NCBI RefSeq assembly: GCF_001570425.1
Contig: NZ_BCSX01000035.1
Coordinates: forward strand, 275,931-339,930
Reading direction: 5' to 3'
Length of the DNA stretch: 64,000 nucleotides
Source: Mycolicibacterium brisbanense
GTDB taxonomy: Bacteria; Actinomycetota; Actinomycetes; Mycobacteriales; Mycobacteriaceae
Part shown: positions 17,124 to 25,664 of the stretch, piece after piece
Layout of the letters: each line of letters starts with the position of its first letter
Position numbering within the stretch: position 1 is the first letter of the stretch
Program-made: the position numbers and the translations under genes
Notes under the pieces: model-generated
What the model saw: the letters and a program-made list of their open reading frames with translations, nothing else
Database searches by the model: none
Told to the model about the DNA's origin: nothing

Positions 17124-19889
17124 TCAATCAGCCCACGACATCCCCCGCAGTTGCCTGCGCGAGGTGATGTTGAGCTTCACGAACACTTTCCGCAGGTGCC
17201 ACTCCACGGTGTGGGTGCTGATGAACAACTGCGCGCCGATCTCCTGATTGGTCAGGCCTGCGGCGGCCAGCTCGGCGATCTGGGCTTCCTGTGGGGTCAG
17301 CCGATCGCCGCCGCCGATGGGCCGTCTCCGGGTCTTCTGGCCGGTGGCCATCAGCTCCCGGCGTGCCCGTTCGGCGAAGGCCTGCGCGCCCATGCGGGTG
17401 AACATGATGTGGGCGGCGCCGAGTTGCGTGCGGGCGTCGGAACGACGGTTCATCCGGCGCAGCCATTCGCCGTAACGCAGCCGGGCGCGTGCCTGCTGCA
17501 CGACGATGCGCGTGCGATCCAAGCGCTCGATCGCCTCGACGTACAGCTCCTCGGCAAGCTGGTCGTCGGCGAGGAGGGCACGAGCTCCGGCGAGTGTGCC
17601 CAGCGCCCAGTCGGTTCCGCTGGGCAGGGTGCTTTCTTCCAACTGCCGCAGGGCACTCTTGGCCGCATCGGGTTCGCCGCATCGCGATGCCGATTCGACG
17701 AGTTCGGTGAGCGACCAGCCGAACAGGCCGAGGTCCGGGTATTCGCAAGCTTCACGCGCGGCGGCGTACGCCTGGTCGTAGGTGCCCCGACCGTTGTGCA
17801 GGACAGCTCTGGCGTAAGCGGCCAGCCCGAGCAGGCGGCCCTCACCACGCGCCGTGGCCCTCTCGGCGGCCGCTTGGATCAGGGGCGTGGCCTCGGTGGT
17901 GTCACCGCACCACGCGGCCAGGATCAGCGCGTGGTCGGTCATCGACGGGTGCCCGGTGGCGGCGCTGATCGACTCGGCTTCGTCGAGAAGCATGGCCGCG
18001 GTGGTGAATTCGCCGGCCTGGAGGTGCGCGCCGGCCCGGTAGCCGAGGGCCCGGGGCAGGATGGCCAGCGCGGCGGTGTCGCGGGTCAGCTGCAGCGATC
18101 GCGTCGCGAGCCGGTGCCATGCCTCGTCGTCCCAGATCTCGTGCACGGCCGATTCCTGGGCGATCGGGAATGCCGCACCCGGCCAGTGAATGCGGCAAGG
18201 ATCGGTGTGCAGCATGGTGTCGAGCAGGGCCACCGCGGCACGCAGTTCGGCGTGCCCGCTGCCGTCGTCGGTGCCGATCCGCCGCGAGATGCCGCTCACC
18301 AGAAGGTAAGCCGGATGGGGCGGGGCGGACGTTGGCGTCGTGACGGCCCGCGCGGACCGTGCAGTGGTGTGCAGCGCGGAGGAATCACCGAGCCGGCCGG
18401 CATGCATGGCCGCGGCGAGCGACTCGAGGTAGGTCGGACCGGCAGCCGCGTCGTTCAAGTTCTCGAATTGCCGTGCAGCATCGATCAATTCGGCGACCGG
18501 AGCACCCTGGAAGTTGCCGCGGGCCACCGACAACCGGGCTCGCAGGTGTGCGGCGCGGGCGCGGTCCAGATCGGTCAACGGCCCGAGTTCGGCGATGCCG
18601 AGCAGGTCCTCTGCCTCGCCGGGGGCCGCGGCATCGCTCTTGGCGCGCGCCGCTGCCAGTGCCCGGGCGCCGCGGCGGGCCGGATCCCGGGTCAGTGCGG
18701 TAGCCCACTGGAGAAACGCGGCGCCGGCGGCCACCCCGCCGCGCTGTTGCGCACGCCCGGCCGCCGCCTCCAGTTCGGCGGCGACGCTGTCGTCGGGCCC
18801 GGTGGTGGCGTACGCCGAATGCCAGGCCCGGCGGTCGGGGTCGACATCGGCATCGGTGACCTCCGCCAGCACGCGGTGGATCGCGCGGCGCTCGGCGAGG
18901 TCGGCTGACCGGTACGCCGCCGATCGCACCAGCGGATGGTCGAAGACGACGCGTCCCGTCAGTTCGATCAGGCCTTCGCGTTCGGCGGGAACCAGGGCAC
19001 TCGCGGGGATACCGAGCCGCTGCGCCGCCCGCATCAGCAGGAGAGGGTCGCCGACGGGATCCGCTGCGGCGGCCAGCAGCAGCCGGCGGGTCGGGCGGGG
19101 TAGGGCCGCGATGCGGTGCGCGTAGGTCAGTTCGAGCCGAAGTGGGGGCCCGGGGCGGCCCGGGTCTCCGAATCCTCCGGCGAGTTCGGCGGCGGTGCGG
19201 TTTCGGACCGATTCCAGCAGCCCGAGGGGAAGACCGCGGGTCTCGGCGACGATCTGGTCACGGACCCGCCGGTCGAGCAGCCCGGGCACGACCGAGTCGA
19301 GAAGCCGTGCGGCGTGTTCGGTGGTCAGCCCGCGCAGCGCCAGCACCGGGAGACCCGCCAGCGCGGCGTCGTGATCATAGGTGGCCCGCGCGGCGAACAC
19401 CATGCCGACCGGTTCGGCGGTCAGCCGCCGCGCGACGAAGGCGAGTGCCTGCAGCGAGGCCAGGTCGATCCACTGCGCGTCGTCGGCGAGGCAGAGCAAC
19501 GGTTGCAGACGTGCGGCCTCCGACAGCAGGCTCAGCACTGCGAGCCCCACCAGGAATGCGTCGGGCGGCGGCCCGGCGGCCAGGCCGAACGCGACGCTCA
19601 TCGCGTCACGCTGGGGCTGGGGTAGGCGGTCGAGCCGGTCCAGCAGCGGGGCGCAGAACTGCTGCAGGCCGGCATACGGCAGCTCCATGTCGGACTCCAC
19701 GCCGGTGACCCGCAGTACACGCGTATCGGCTCGGCGGTTGTGCAGGTAGGTCAGCAGCGCGGTCTTGCCGATGCCTGGCTCGCCGTGCAGCACCAGCGCC
19801 CGGCTACGGCTCGCGCGGACATCGGAGAGGAGCTCGTCGAGCGCGGCACATTCGGCGTCGCGACCGTAGAGGCGTCCTGTTCGGCGCAT
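17124..19889 (-). CDS. LuxR-family large ATPase regulator (LAL/MalT-like)
   Basis: This 921-residue regulator starts with an AAA-type ATPase: Walker A GEPGIGKTALL at about residues 36-46 and a Walker B-like LLCLADDAQWIDLAS near 135. A long TPR-like helical middle follows. The C-terminus is a LuxR helix-turn-helix (LTPQEAQIAELAAAGLTNQE...HTVEWHLRKVFVKL, about 855-915). Family members bind ATP and an inducer, assemble, and activate catabolic or secondary-metabolite operons. The ATG at 19889 follows GAGGAG. It is divergent from the ECF41-type sigma gene over a region with a 24-bp inverted repeat. Its targets are unknown. Confidence 0.9.
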   Translation of the reverse strand: MRRTGRLYGRDAECAALDELLSDVRASRSRALVLHGEPGIGKTALLTYLHNRRADTRVLRVTGVESDMELPYAGLQQFCAPLLDRLDRLPQPQRDAMSVAFGLAAGPPPDAFLVGLAVLSLLSEAARLQPLLCLADDAQWIDLASLQALAFVARRLTAEPVGMVFAARATYDHDAALAGLPVLALRGLTTEHAARLLDSVVPGLLDRRVRDQIVAETRGLPLGLLESVRNRTAAELAGGFGDPGRPGPPLRLELTYAHRIAALPRPTRRLLLAAAADPVGDPLLLMRAAQRLGIPASALVPAEREGLIELTGRVVFDHPLVRSAAYRSADLAERRAIHRVLAEVTDADVDPDRRAWHSAYATTGPDDSVAAELEAAAGRAQQRGGVAAGAAFLQWATALTRDPARRGARALAAARAKSDAAAPGEAEDLLGIAELGPLTDLDRARAAHLRARLSVARGNFQGAPVAELIDAARQFENLNDAAAGPTYLESLAAAMHAGRLGDSSALHTTARSARAVTTPTSAPPHPAYLLVSGISRRIGTDDGSGHAELRAAVALLDTMLHTDPCRIHWPGAAFPIAQESAVHEIWDDEAWHRLATRSLQLTRDTAALAILPRALGYRAGAHLQAGEFTTAAMLLDEAESISAATGHPSMTDHALILAAWCGDTTEATPLIQAAAERATARGEGRLLGLAAYARAVLHNGRGTYDQAYAAAREACEYPDLGLFGWSLTELVESASRCGEPDAAKSALRQLEESTLPSGTDWALGTLAGARALLADDQLAEELYVEAIERLDRTRIVVQQARARLRYGEWLRRMNRRSDARTQLGAAHIMFTRMGAQAFAERARRELMATGQKTRRRPIGGGDRLTPQEAQIAELAAAGLTNQEIGAQLFISTHTVEWHLRKVFVKLNITSRRQLRGMSWAD

Positions 19890-19949
19890 CGATACTCCTC
19901 GTGCGTGCTGCGGGCGGTGTCGTTCAGGTAGACCGGGCCGCCCGCTGAT

Positions 19950-19973
19950 CTGTGACAGTGCGATGTGTCACAG
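19950..19973. promoter_or_regulatory. Inverted repeat between LAL regulator and sigma gene
   Basis: Perfect 8-bp arms CTGTGACA and TGTCACAG are separated by 8 bp in the 132-bp divergent region. The spacing (TGTGA-N12-TCACA) is too wide for a Crp site. The symmetry fits a dimeric regulator controlling either or both genes. Confidence 0.55.
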
Positions 19974-20021
19974 CGCCGCACCACCGGATGCGGTGGTCAG
20001 AGGTGTGTTTGACTAGCGCTC

Positions 20022-20915
20022 ATGACCGACCTTGCCGACGCCGAGGAGGTCTTCACCGAGGTCCGCCCGCGGCTGTTCGGGCTGGCGTACCGGATGCTGG
20101 GCAGTGTCGCCGAGGCCGAGGACGTACTGCAGGATGCCTGGGTGCGCTGGCAGGCCACCGACCGCGACGACGTGCGTGAGCCAGCCGCATTCTTGATCAC
20201 CATGGTGACGCGGATGTGCGTCAACGTGCTGCAGTCGGCCCGGGTCCGGCGCGAAACCTACATCGGGCCTTGGCTTCCCGACCCGGTCGATACCAGTGCC
20301 GACCCGGCGCTCGGCGCCGAACGCGGCGAGGCTCTGCAGGTGGCGACGCTGATGCTGATGGAGAAACTCGCGCCGCCCGAGCGGGCCGCCTACATCCTGC
20401 GCGAGGCGTTCGACTACCCGTACGAGTTGATCGGCGAGACCATCGCGGTCAGCGACGTCAACGCGCGTCAGTTGGTGAGCCGGGCCCGCAGGCATCTGGC
20501 GGCCCGGCGGGGCGAACCCGCCAGCACCGAGGCGCAGCGGCGGTTGCTGACGGCGTTCGTGGCCGCGGCGCAGACCGGCGACATGTCGGATCTGGAGGAG
20601 CTGCTGGCCTCCGATGTGGCCAGCTACACCGACGGGAACGGGATGCGCAACGCCGCGCCGGTGCCCGTCGTCGGCCGGGAGCGGGTCTCCAAGTTCGTAC
20701 TGGCATTCCGTCGCAGGTTCTGGCGCAACTCCACGGTCACGTGGATCACCGCGAATGGGCAGGGCGGCGCGCTGATTTCGCAGGACGGCAGGTTGGCGGC
20801 GTTTCTGACGGTGACGGTGTCGGCGGAGGGCATCGAAGAGCTGTTGTGGGTGCTCAGCCCGGACAAGTTGGCGCACATCGCCACTGCGGTCCCTGATCCG
20901 GCGGAGACCGTTTAA
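20022..20915 (+). CDS. SigJ/ECF41-type sigma factor with SnoaL-like domain
   Basis: This 297-residue protein has sigma region 2 at about 10-75 (LAYRMLGSVAEAEDVLQDAWVRW) and region 4 at about 115-165. A fused C-terminal SnoaL-like domain at about 180-290 carries the motifs YTDGNGM and SPDKL, close to the DGGGK and NPDKL signatures of the ECF41 group. In that group the C-terminal domain tunes sigma activity in place of an anti-sigma factor. The usual neighbour, a carboxymuconolactone decarboxylase-like or oxidoreductase gene, is absent. Here the next gene is upp, 9 bp downstream, so sigma and upp may share a transcript. Confidence 0.9.
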   Translation: MTDLADAEEVFTEVRPRLFGLAYRMLGSVAEAEDVLQDAWVRWQATDRDDVREPAAFLITMVTRMCVNVLQSARVRRETYIGPWLPDPVDTSADPALGAERGEALQVATLMLMEKLAPPERAAYILREAFDYPYELIGETIAVSDVNARQLVSRARRHLAARRGEPASTEAQRRLLTAFVAAAQTGDMSDLEELLASDVASYTDGNGMRNAAPVPVVGRERVSKFVLAFRRRFWRNSTVTWITANGQGGALISQDGRLAAFLTVTVSAEGIEELLWVLSPDKLAHIATAVPDPAETV

Positions 20916-20924
20916 GGTCGGCGC

Positions 20925-21548
20925 ATGGACGTACGTGTCGTCGAGCACCCACTGGCCGCTGCCCGGCTGACCACCTTGCGTGACGAGCGCACCGACAACG
21001 CGGGGTTCCGTGCGGCCTTACGTGATCTGACGCTCATGCTGGTCTACGAGGCCACCCGCGACGCGCCATGCGAGCAGATCCCGGTGCGCACACCGCTGAC
21101 CGACACCACCGGTTCCCGGCTGGCCAATCCGCCGCTGCTGGTACCCGTGCTGCGCGCCGGGCTGGGCATGGTCGACCAGGCGCACGCGCTGATCCCGGAG
21201 GCTCAGGTGGGTTTCGTCGGCATGGCCCGCGATGAAACCACACACCAGCCGACGCCGTATCTGGCGTCCCTGCCCGACGATCTGAGTGACCGGTCGGTTT
21301 TCGTGCTCGACCCGATGCTGGCCACGGGTGGGTCGATGGCCTACACCGTGGACCTGCTGCAGGCCCGCAACGCCGTCGACATCACCGCGGTGTGTGTGGT
21401 GTGCGCACCGGAAGGCATTGCGGCACTGGAGAAAATCGCCCCCGGCATCCGGCTGATCACCGCGACCATCGACGACGGTCTCAACGAGATCGCCTACATC
21501 GTCCCGGGTCTCGGCGACGCGGGGGACCGTCAGTTCGGACCGCGCTGA
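20925..21548 (+). CDS. upp: Uracil phosphoribosyltransferase
   Basis: Upp converts uracil and PRPP to UMP in pyrimidine salvage. The 207-residue sequence has the family PRPP loop FVLDPMLATGGSMAYTVDLL at about 126-145, the N-terminal HPL segment, the PVLRAGLGMVD strand, and the C-terminal DDGLNEIAYIVPGLGDAGDR uracil-binding stretch. Length is normal. It works downstream of DeoA, which releases uracil and thymine, and beside deoD and pmmB in this salvage neighbourhood. It converges on pmmB with a 4-bp gap. Confidence 0.96.
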   Translation: MDVRVVEHPLAAARLTTLRDERTDNAGFRAALRDLTLMLVYEATRDAPCEQIPVRTPLTDTTGSRLANPPLLVPVLRAGLGMVDQAHALIPEAQVGFVGMARDETTHQPTPYLASLPDDLSDRSVFVLDPMLATGGSMAYTVDLLQARNAVDITAVCVVCAPEGIAALEKIAPGIRLITATIDDGLNEIAYIVPGLGDAGDRQFGPR

Positions 21549-21552
21549 GGCG

Positions 21553-23199
21553 TCAGAACAGTGCGGCGGCGGTGGCGAGTTCGTCGTTGAGTGTGTTCGC
21601 CCGGGCCCGTGCCATGGTCAGGTCGTCGGTCGGCGCACAACGAACTTCGGTGTAGGACTTCAGCTTTGGCTCAGTACCCGAAGGGCGCACGACGACTCGC
21701 ACCGTGGTCCGCGCGTCACCGCCGGTGAGGATCAGCGCGTCGGTGCGCTGCTCGCCGGGTCGCTCCAGCAGATCCTCGACGCTCACGGGGAAACCAGCGA
21801 GTTCGGTTGGCGGGGTGGTACGCAGCCGGGACATCGCGGCCCCGGCGTCCTCGACCGGCCGCGACACCGCACCCGTCACGTGCACACCGTGGCGCAGGGC
21901 CAGCGCGTCGAGCGCATCGGGCACCGTGCGGCCCTGAGCGCGCAGGGCGACCACCAGATCGCAGAACAGGATCGCGGCGCTGATGCCGTCCTTGTCACGC
22001 ACTGCCGCCGGGTCGACACAATGCCCGATGGCCTCCTCGTAGGCGTATGCCAGCGTGGTGCCGGGACCTCCGGCGCGTGCCAGCCACTTGAATCCGGTCA
22101 GCGTCTCGGCGTGGCGGGCTCCGTGCGCGGCGGCGATCTCGGCCAGCATGCGCGATGACACCACGGTGCTGGCCACCACCGTGGCCTCGCTGACCGGGCC
22201 GGGCTCGACCTGCGACAGAATGTAATCGCCCAGTAGCCAACCGGTTTCATCGCCGGAGAGCATGCGCCAGCCGTCGGCGGTGAGAATTCCGACGGCACAG
22301 CGGTCGGCATCGGGATCCAGCGCGATCGCCACGTCGGCCGACACCTTGGCGGCCAGGGTCAGCAGCGCGTCGGTGGCTCCCGGTTCCTCGGGGTTCGGAA
22401 AGTCCACGGTGGGGAAGTCCGGATCGGGCGCGAACTGGCTCTCCACCACGTAGACATCGTCGAAGCCGGCCATTGCCAGTGCGTCGAGCGCGAATTCGCC
22501 GCCGACTCCGTGCAACGGGGTCAGCGCGACCCGCAGTGAACCGGTGGTGTGACGCACGTGCGCAACCCGTTCCAGATAGTGGCGGATCTCCTTGAGGCCT
22601 CCGGTCTGCACGGTCGCGCGCGGAATCTCGTCGGCATGGGGTGCGCGCGCGACGGCCGCCTCGATCTCGCGGTCGGTGGGGGAGATGATCTGCATGCCGC
22701 CTTTGCCGAACACCTTGTACCCGTTGTCCGCCGGTGGGTTGTGCGACGCGGTGATCTGGATGCCCGCCGTGGCGCTCAAGTGCCGCACGGCGAACGCCAC
22801 CACGGGCGTGGGCACGGCTGCGAGCATCAGCAGCACCTGAAACCCCTGGGCGGCAAGGACTTCTGCGGCCGCGAGAGCGAATTCATCGGACCGGTGCCGC
22901 GCGTCGCGCCCCACCACCACCTGTGTCTCGCTGGGCGTGAACCCGGTGCCGTCCTGGGCGAGTTGGTCTTTGAGCACCTGTGCGACTGCCCAGGTGGTCC
23001 GCAGCACGACGGCCAGGTTCATGGCGTCGGGTCCACCGCGTACCGGTCCGCGCAGCCCGGCTGTGCCGAACGTCAACGGGTTGTTGAACCGCCGCGCGAG
23101 CTCATCGGGGTCGCATGCGGACAGTTCGGCCGCGGTGTCCGGATCGGGGTCGTGGGTGATCCACGTCTGAGCCACCGCCGAAATCGCCGATTGCGTCAT
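21553..23199 (-). CDS. pmmB: Phosphohexomutase/phosphomannomutase
   Basis: This 548-residue alpha-D-phosphohexomutase has the active serine in ITASHNPPADNGYKV. The metal loop is DPDADRCAV and the sugar-recognition loop is GDETGWLLGD. The C-terminal phosphate-binding motif is VRPSGTEPKLKSY. The family interconverts hexose (or pentose) 1- and 6(5)-phosphates. In a nucleoside-salvage setting a phosphopentomutase-like role, turning (deoxy)ribose-1-phosphate into the 5-phosphate, is as plausible as mannose metabolism. Its ATG overlaps the MarR gene stop by 4 bp, so the two are co-translated. Confidence 0.93.
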   Translation of the reverse strand: MTQSAISAVAQTWITHDPDPDTAAELSACDPDELARRFNNPLTFGTAGLRGPVRGGPDAMNLAVVLRTTWAVAQVLKDQLAQDGTGFTPSETQVVVGRDARHRSDEFALAAAEVLAAQGFQVLLMLAAVPTPVVAFAVRHLSATAGIQITASHNPPADNGYKVFGKGGMQIISPTDREIEAAVARAPHADEIPRATVQTGGLKEIRHYLERVAHVRHTTGSLRVALTPLHGVGGEFALDALAMAGFDDVYVVESQFAPDPDFPTVDFPNPEEPGATDALLTLAAKVSADVAIALDPDADRCAVGILTADGWRMLSGDETGWLLGDYILSQVEPGPVSEATVVASTVVSSRMLAEIAAAHGARHAETLTGFKWLARAGGPGTTLAYAYEEAIGHCVDPAAVRDKDGISAAILFCDLVVALRAQGRTVPDALDALALRHGVHVTGAVSRPVEDAGAAMSRLRTTPPTELAGFPVSVEDLLERPGEQRTDALILTGGDARTTVRVVVRPSGTEPKLKSYTEVRCAPTDDLTMARARANTLNDELATAAALF

Positions 23200-23672
23200 G
23201 AGTCAAGTGTGCCTGCTTTTGCATCGGCGTACGCGAGCTTGCGGAGCACCGGCGCCACGAGCGTCAGCAGGCCGAGCTCCAGATCGGTGAGGTTGTCACG
23301 CATCGCGGTATGCAGCCAGGCATCGCGTTCGGCCCGGTCGCTCTGCAGTAACTCGGCGCCTTGTGCGGTCAGCTCGATGAGTTGGCGTCGGCGGTCGTGT
23401 TCGTCGGGGCGACGCATGATCAGCCGACGGTTCACGAGCTCGTTGATGCCGTCGGTCAGCGACTGCACCCGTACCTGCAGCCTGGCGCCCAGTTCGGCGG
23501 GGGTGGTGGTCCCGGTGCGGCTGATCTCGCCCAGCAGCTCGAGTTGGCTCAGCGTCAGACCGTGATCGGGACGGTGCCTGCGCATCTGCCGCGCCACCGC
23601 CATCATCGACTCCCGCAGTTCGGTGGCGGTGCTCACCGGTATCTGCGGCGGTTTCGATGACGTTCTGGTCAT
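23196..23672 (-). CDS. MarR-family transcriptional regulator
   Basis: This 158-residue winged-helix repressor has the DNA-binding domain at about 45-115 (LTLSQLELLGEISRTGTTTPAELGARL) and the wing MRRPDEHDRRRQL. ATG 23672 is chosen because a strong inverted repeat ends 2 bp upstream. A longer frame would run through that operator. It is divergent from the AbrB-like membrane protein and overlaps pmmB by ATGA. It probably represses itself, pmmB and the membrane protein. The inducer is unknown. Confidence 0.88.
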   Translation of the reverse strand: MTRTSSKPPQIPVSTATELRESMMAVARQMRRHRPDHGLTLSQLELLGEISRTGTTTPAELGARLQVRVQSLTDGINELVNRRLIMRRPDEHDRRRQLIELTAQGAELLQSDRAERDAWLHTAMRDNLTDLELGLLTLVAPVLRKLAYADAKAGTLDS

Positions 23673-23673
23673 A

Positions 23674-23691
23674 ACCAAGTTATACCTTGGT
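23674..23691. promoter_or_regulatory. MarR operator candidate, MarR-proximal
   Basis: Perfect arms ACCAAG and CTTGGT with a 6-bp spacer lie directly against the MarR start codon. The same layout recurs at 23738-23755, with one arm mismatch pair. Confidence 0.65.
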
Positions 23692-23737
23692 ATCTGGCAC
23701 ATTGTATCGGTTATCACCGAGGTTGCGCTCAGTAATT

Positions 23738-23755
23738 AACAAGTCGATACTTGGC
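23738..23755. promoter_or_regulatory. MarR operator candidate, AbrB-proximal
   Basis: This repeat has the inner arms CAAGT and ACTTG and the same 6-bp spacing as the site at 23674. It lies 21 bp upstream of the AbrB-like gene start, where a bound dimer would block its promoter. Centre-to-centre distance from the first site is 64 bp, close to six helical turns. Confidence 0.6.
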
Positions 23756-23776
23756 ACTATCGGGATCGGAGGTTGC

Positions 23777-24877
23777 ATGCGGCGGATGCTGAGCTGGGTT
23801 GTTCTGGTGATGCTGACCGTCACCGCGACCATTGCCCTCACCGCCATCGGCGTACCGTCCGCCGGACTGTTCGCCGCGCTCGTCGTAGGCGTCGCGCTGG
23901 CATTGGCCGCCCTGGCTCCCGCCCGGTTACCGCCGTACACCGGCCTCGCGGCGCAGGGTGTGCTCGGCGTCTACATCGGCACCATGGTCCGGCCGGAGGC
24001 GGTCGACGCGCTGAAGCCCGACTGGTTGATCGTGTTGGCCATCGCGGTGGCCACGCTGCTGCTCAGCGTCGTCGCCGGTGCACTGTTGGGCCTGCATCGC
24101 GACGTGAGCCCATTGACCGGCTCGCTGGCGCTGGTGGCCGGCGGCGCCTCCGGGCTGGTGGCCATCGCCCGCGAACTCGGCGGCGACGAGCGCGTGGTGT
24201 CGGTCGTGCAATATCTCCGCGTGGCATTGGTCACCGCAACGATCCCGGTGATGGTCACCGTCGTCTATCACGCAGACACGTCGCACCCGGGTTCATCGCC
24301 GGCGCAAACCGATTCGGCCCCTTGGTATGTGAGTCTCGCCATGCTGGCCGCGCTGGTCGTCGTCGGTGCCGCGGGCGGCAAGCTGATCCGGCTGCCCGGC
24401 GCGGGGCTGCTCGGGCCGTTGGCGCTGACCATCACGCTGCAGCTCACCGGCCTGTCGTTCGGCCTCACCGTTCCGATGGTGCTGGTGCAGGCCGCATACA
24501 TGCTCATCGGCTGGCAAGCCGGGCTGTCCTTCACGCTGGCATCGGTGCGGGCCATCGGCCGCATCCTGCCCCTGGCACTCGTGCTGATCGTGATGCTGGG
24601 AGCGGTGACCGCAGGGCTCGGCGTCGTGCTGGCGAAGGTCACGGGTATCACCCAACTGGAGGGATACCTCGCGACCAGCCCGGGCGGCGTCTACGCCGTG
24701 CTGGCGACCGCCGTGGAAACTGGTTCGAACGTCACGTTCATCATCGCGGTCCAGGTGGTCCGCATGCTGCTCATGCTGTTCGCCGCGCCGCTGATGGCCC
24801 GAGCCTTGGCCAGGTTCAGCGATCAGAGACGCGCGATCACGCCGGCCAGCAGCGAGCCCATCCGGGTCGCGGACTGA
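23777..24877 (+). CDS. AbrB-family (PF05145) membrane protein
   Basis: This 366-residue integral membrane protein has about ten helices in two repeats. Each repeat contains an LGVYIGTMVRPE- or GYLATSPGGVYAV-like segment, the latter characteristic of the AbrB/ammonia-monooxygenase-like transporter-related family. The ATG follows a GGAGG site at 23768-23772. It is divergent from a MarR regulator, which suggests regulated export or stress-related transport; no substrate is established for the family. Its 3' end overlaps deoD by 55 bp on opposite strands. Confidence 0.82.
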   Translation: MRRMLSWVVLVMLTVTATIALTAIGVPSAGLFAALVVGVALALAALAPARLPPYTGLAAQGVLGVYIGTMVRPEAVDALKPDWLIVLAIAVATLLLSVVAGALLGLHRDVSPLTGSLALVAGGASGLVAIARELGGDERVVSVVQYLRVALVTATIPVMVTVVYHADTSHPGSSPAQTDSAPWYVSLAMLAALVVVGAAGGKLIRLPGAGLLGPLALTITLQLTGLSFGLTVPMVLVQAAYMLIGWQAGLSFTLASVRAIGRILPLALVLIVMLGAVTAGLGVVLAKVTGITQLEGYLATSPGGVYAVLATAVETGSNVTFIIAVQVVRMLLMLFAAPLMARALARFSDQRRAITPASSEPIRVAD

Positions 24878-25620
24878 CGGCCCGCCTCCAACACCTCCGC
24901 GTGGCTGAGCGGCTGGCCCGTCATCCCCGCCGCCAGATTCGTCACCAGCGACACGCCCAACACCTGCGCTCCGGCGGCTCGTGCGGCGATGGTCTCGTGC
25001 ACCGTCGACATGCCGACCAGATCGGCACCCAGCGTGCGCAGCATCCGGATCTCGGCCGGGGTCTCATAGTGCGGTCCGGGCAGCGCCGCGTAGACACCCT
25101 CGGTCAGAGTCGGGTCGATCTCGCGGGCGAGGTCGCGCAACCGCGGCGCATACGCGTCGACCAGGTCGACGAACTGCGCCCCGACCAGCGGCGAGCGGGC
25201 CGTCAGGTTGAGGTGGTCGCTGATCAGCACGGGCTGGCCGACCTGATATTCGGCGCGCAGGCCTCCTGCGGCGTTGGTCAGCACCACGGTGTGTGCCCCG
25301 GTCGCCGCCGCGGTCCGCACCGGGTGCACGACGTGCTGCAGGTCGTGGCCCTCGTACGCGTGGATCCGTCCGACCAGCACGAGGACCCGGTGTGCGCCGA
25401 TACGTACCGACAGCACCTGCCCGCCGTGCCCGGCCGCGCTGGGCGGGGTGAATCCGGGCAGCTCGGCCATCGGCACCACCGCGACCGGGTCGCCGAGTTC
25501 GGCGACGGCAGGCGCCCACCCGGAGCCCAGCACCACCGCGACGTCGTGGTGGTCGACACCGGTGCGCTCGGCGACGGCTTCTGCGGATGCGAGTGCGGAC
25601 GTGTGCTCCCGATCGGTCAC
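24823..25620 (-). CDS. deoD: Purine nucleoside phosphorylase
   Basis: This 265-residue trimeric-type PNP cleaves inosine and guanosine, and their deoxy forms, with phosphate. Key segments are VVLGSGWAP (phosphate loop), GRIHAYEGHD (His and Glu of the active site), NAAGGLRAE, GPHYETPAEIRMLRTLGADLVGMSTVHE (the catalytic Glu-Met region), and VTNLAAGM. GTG 25620 is preferred because family members begin near this point. It acts after Add in the adenosine-to-hypoxanthine route. It is divergent from amiB1 with 44 bp between. Confidence 0.93.
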   Translation of the reverse strand: MTDREHTSALASAEAVAERTGVDHHDVAVVLGSGWAPAVAELGDPVAVVPMAELPGFTPPSAAGHGGQVLSVRIGAHRVLVLVGRIHAYEGHDLQHVVHPVRTAAATGAHTVVLTNAAGGLRAEYQVGQPVLISDHLNLTARSPLVGAQFVDLVDAYAPRLRDLAREIDPTLTEGVYAALPGPHYETPAEIRMLRTLGADLVGMSTVHETIAARAAGAQVLGVSLVTNLAAGMTGQPLSHAEVLEAGRQSATRMGSLLAGVIARL

Positions 25621-25664
25621 GGTGGCCGAGCTTAACCGGCGCAAACAGGCAATGCGATACTGCG

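Noticed and set aside
17109..18908. 600-codon plus-strand frame
   Set aside because: It lies opposite the LAL regulator, whose ATPase and LuxR motifs are clear; a high-GC shadow.
19951..19972. Crp binding site
   Set aside because: TGTGA and TCACA are 12 bp apart, not the required 6.
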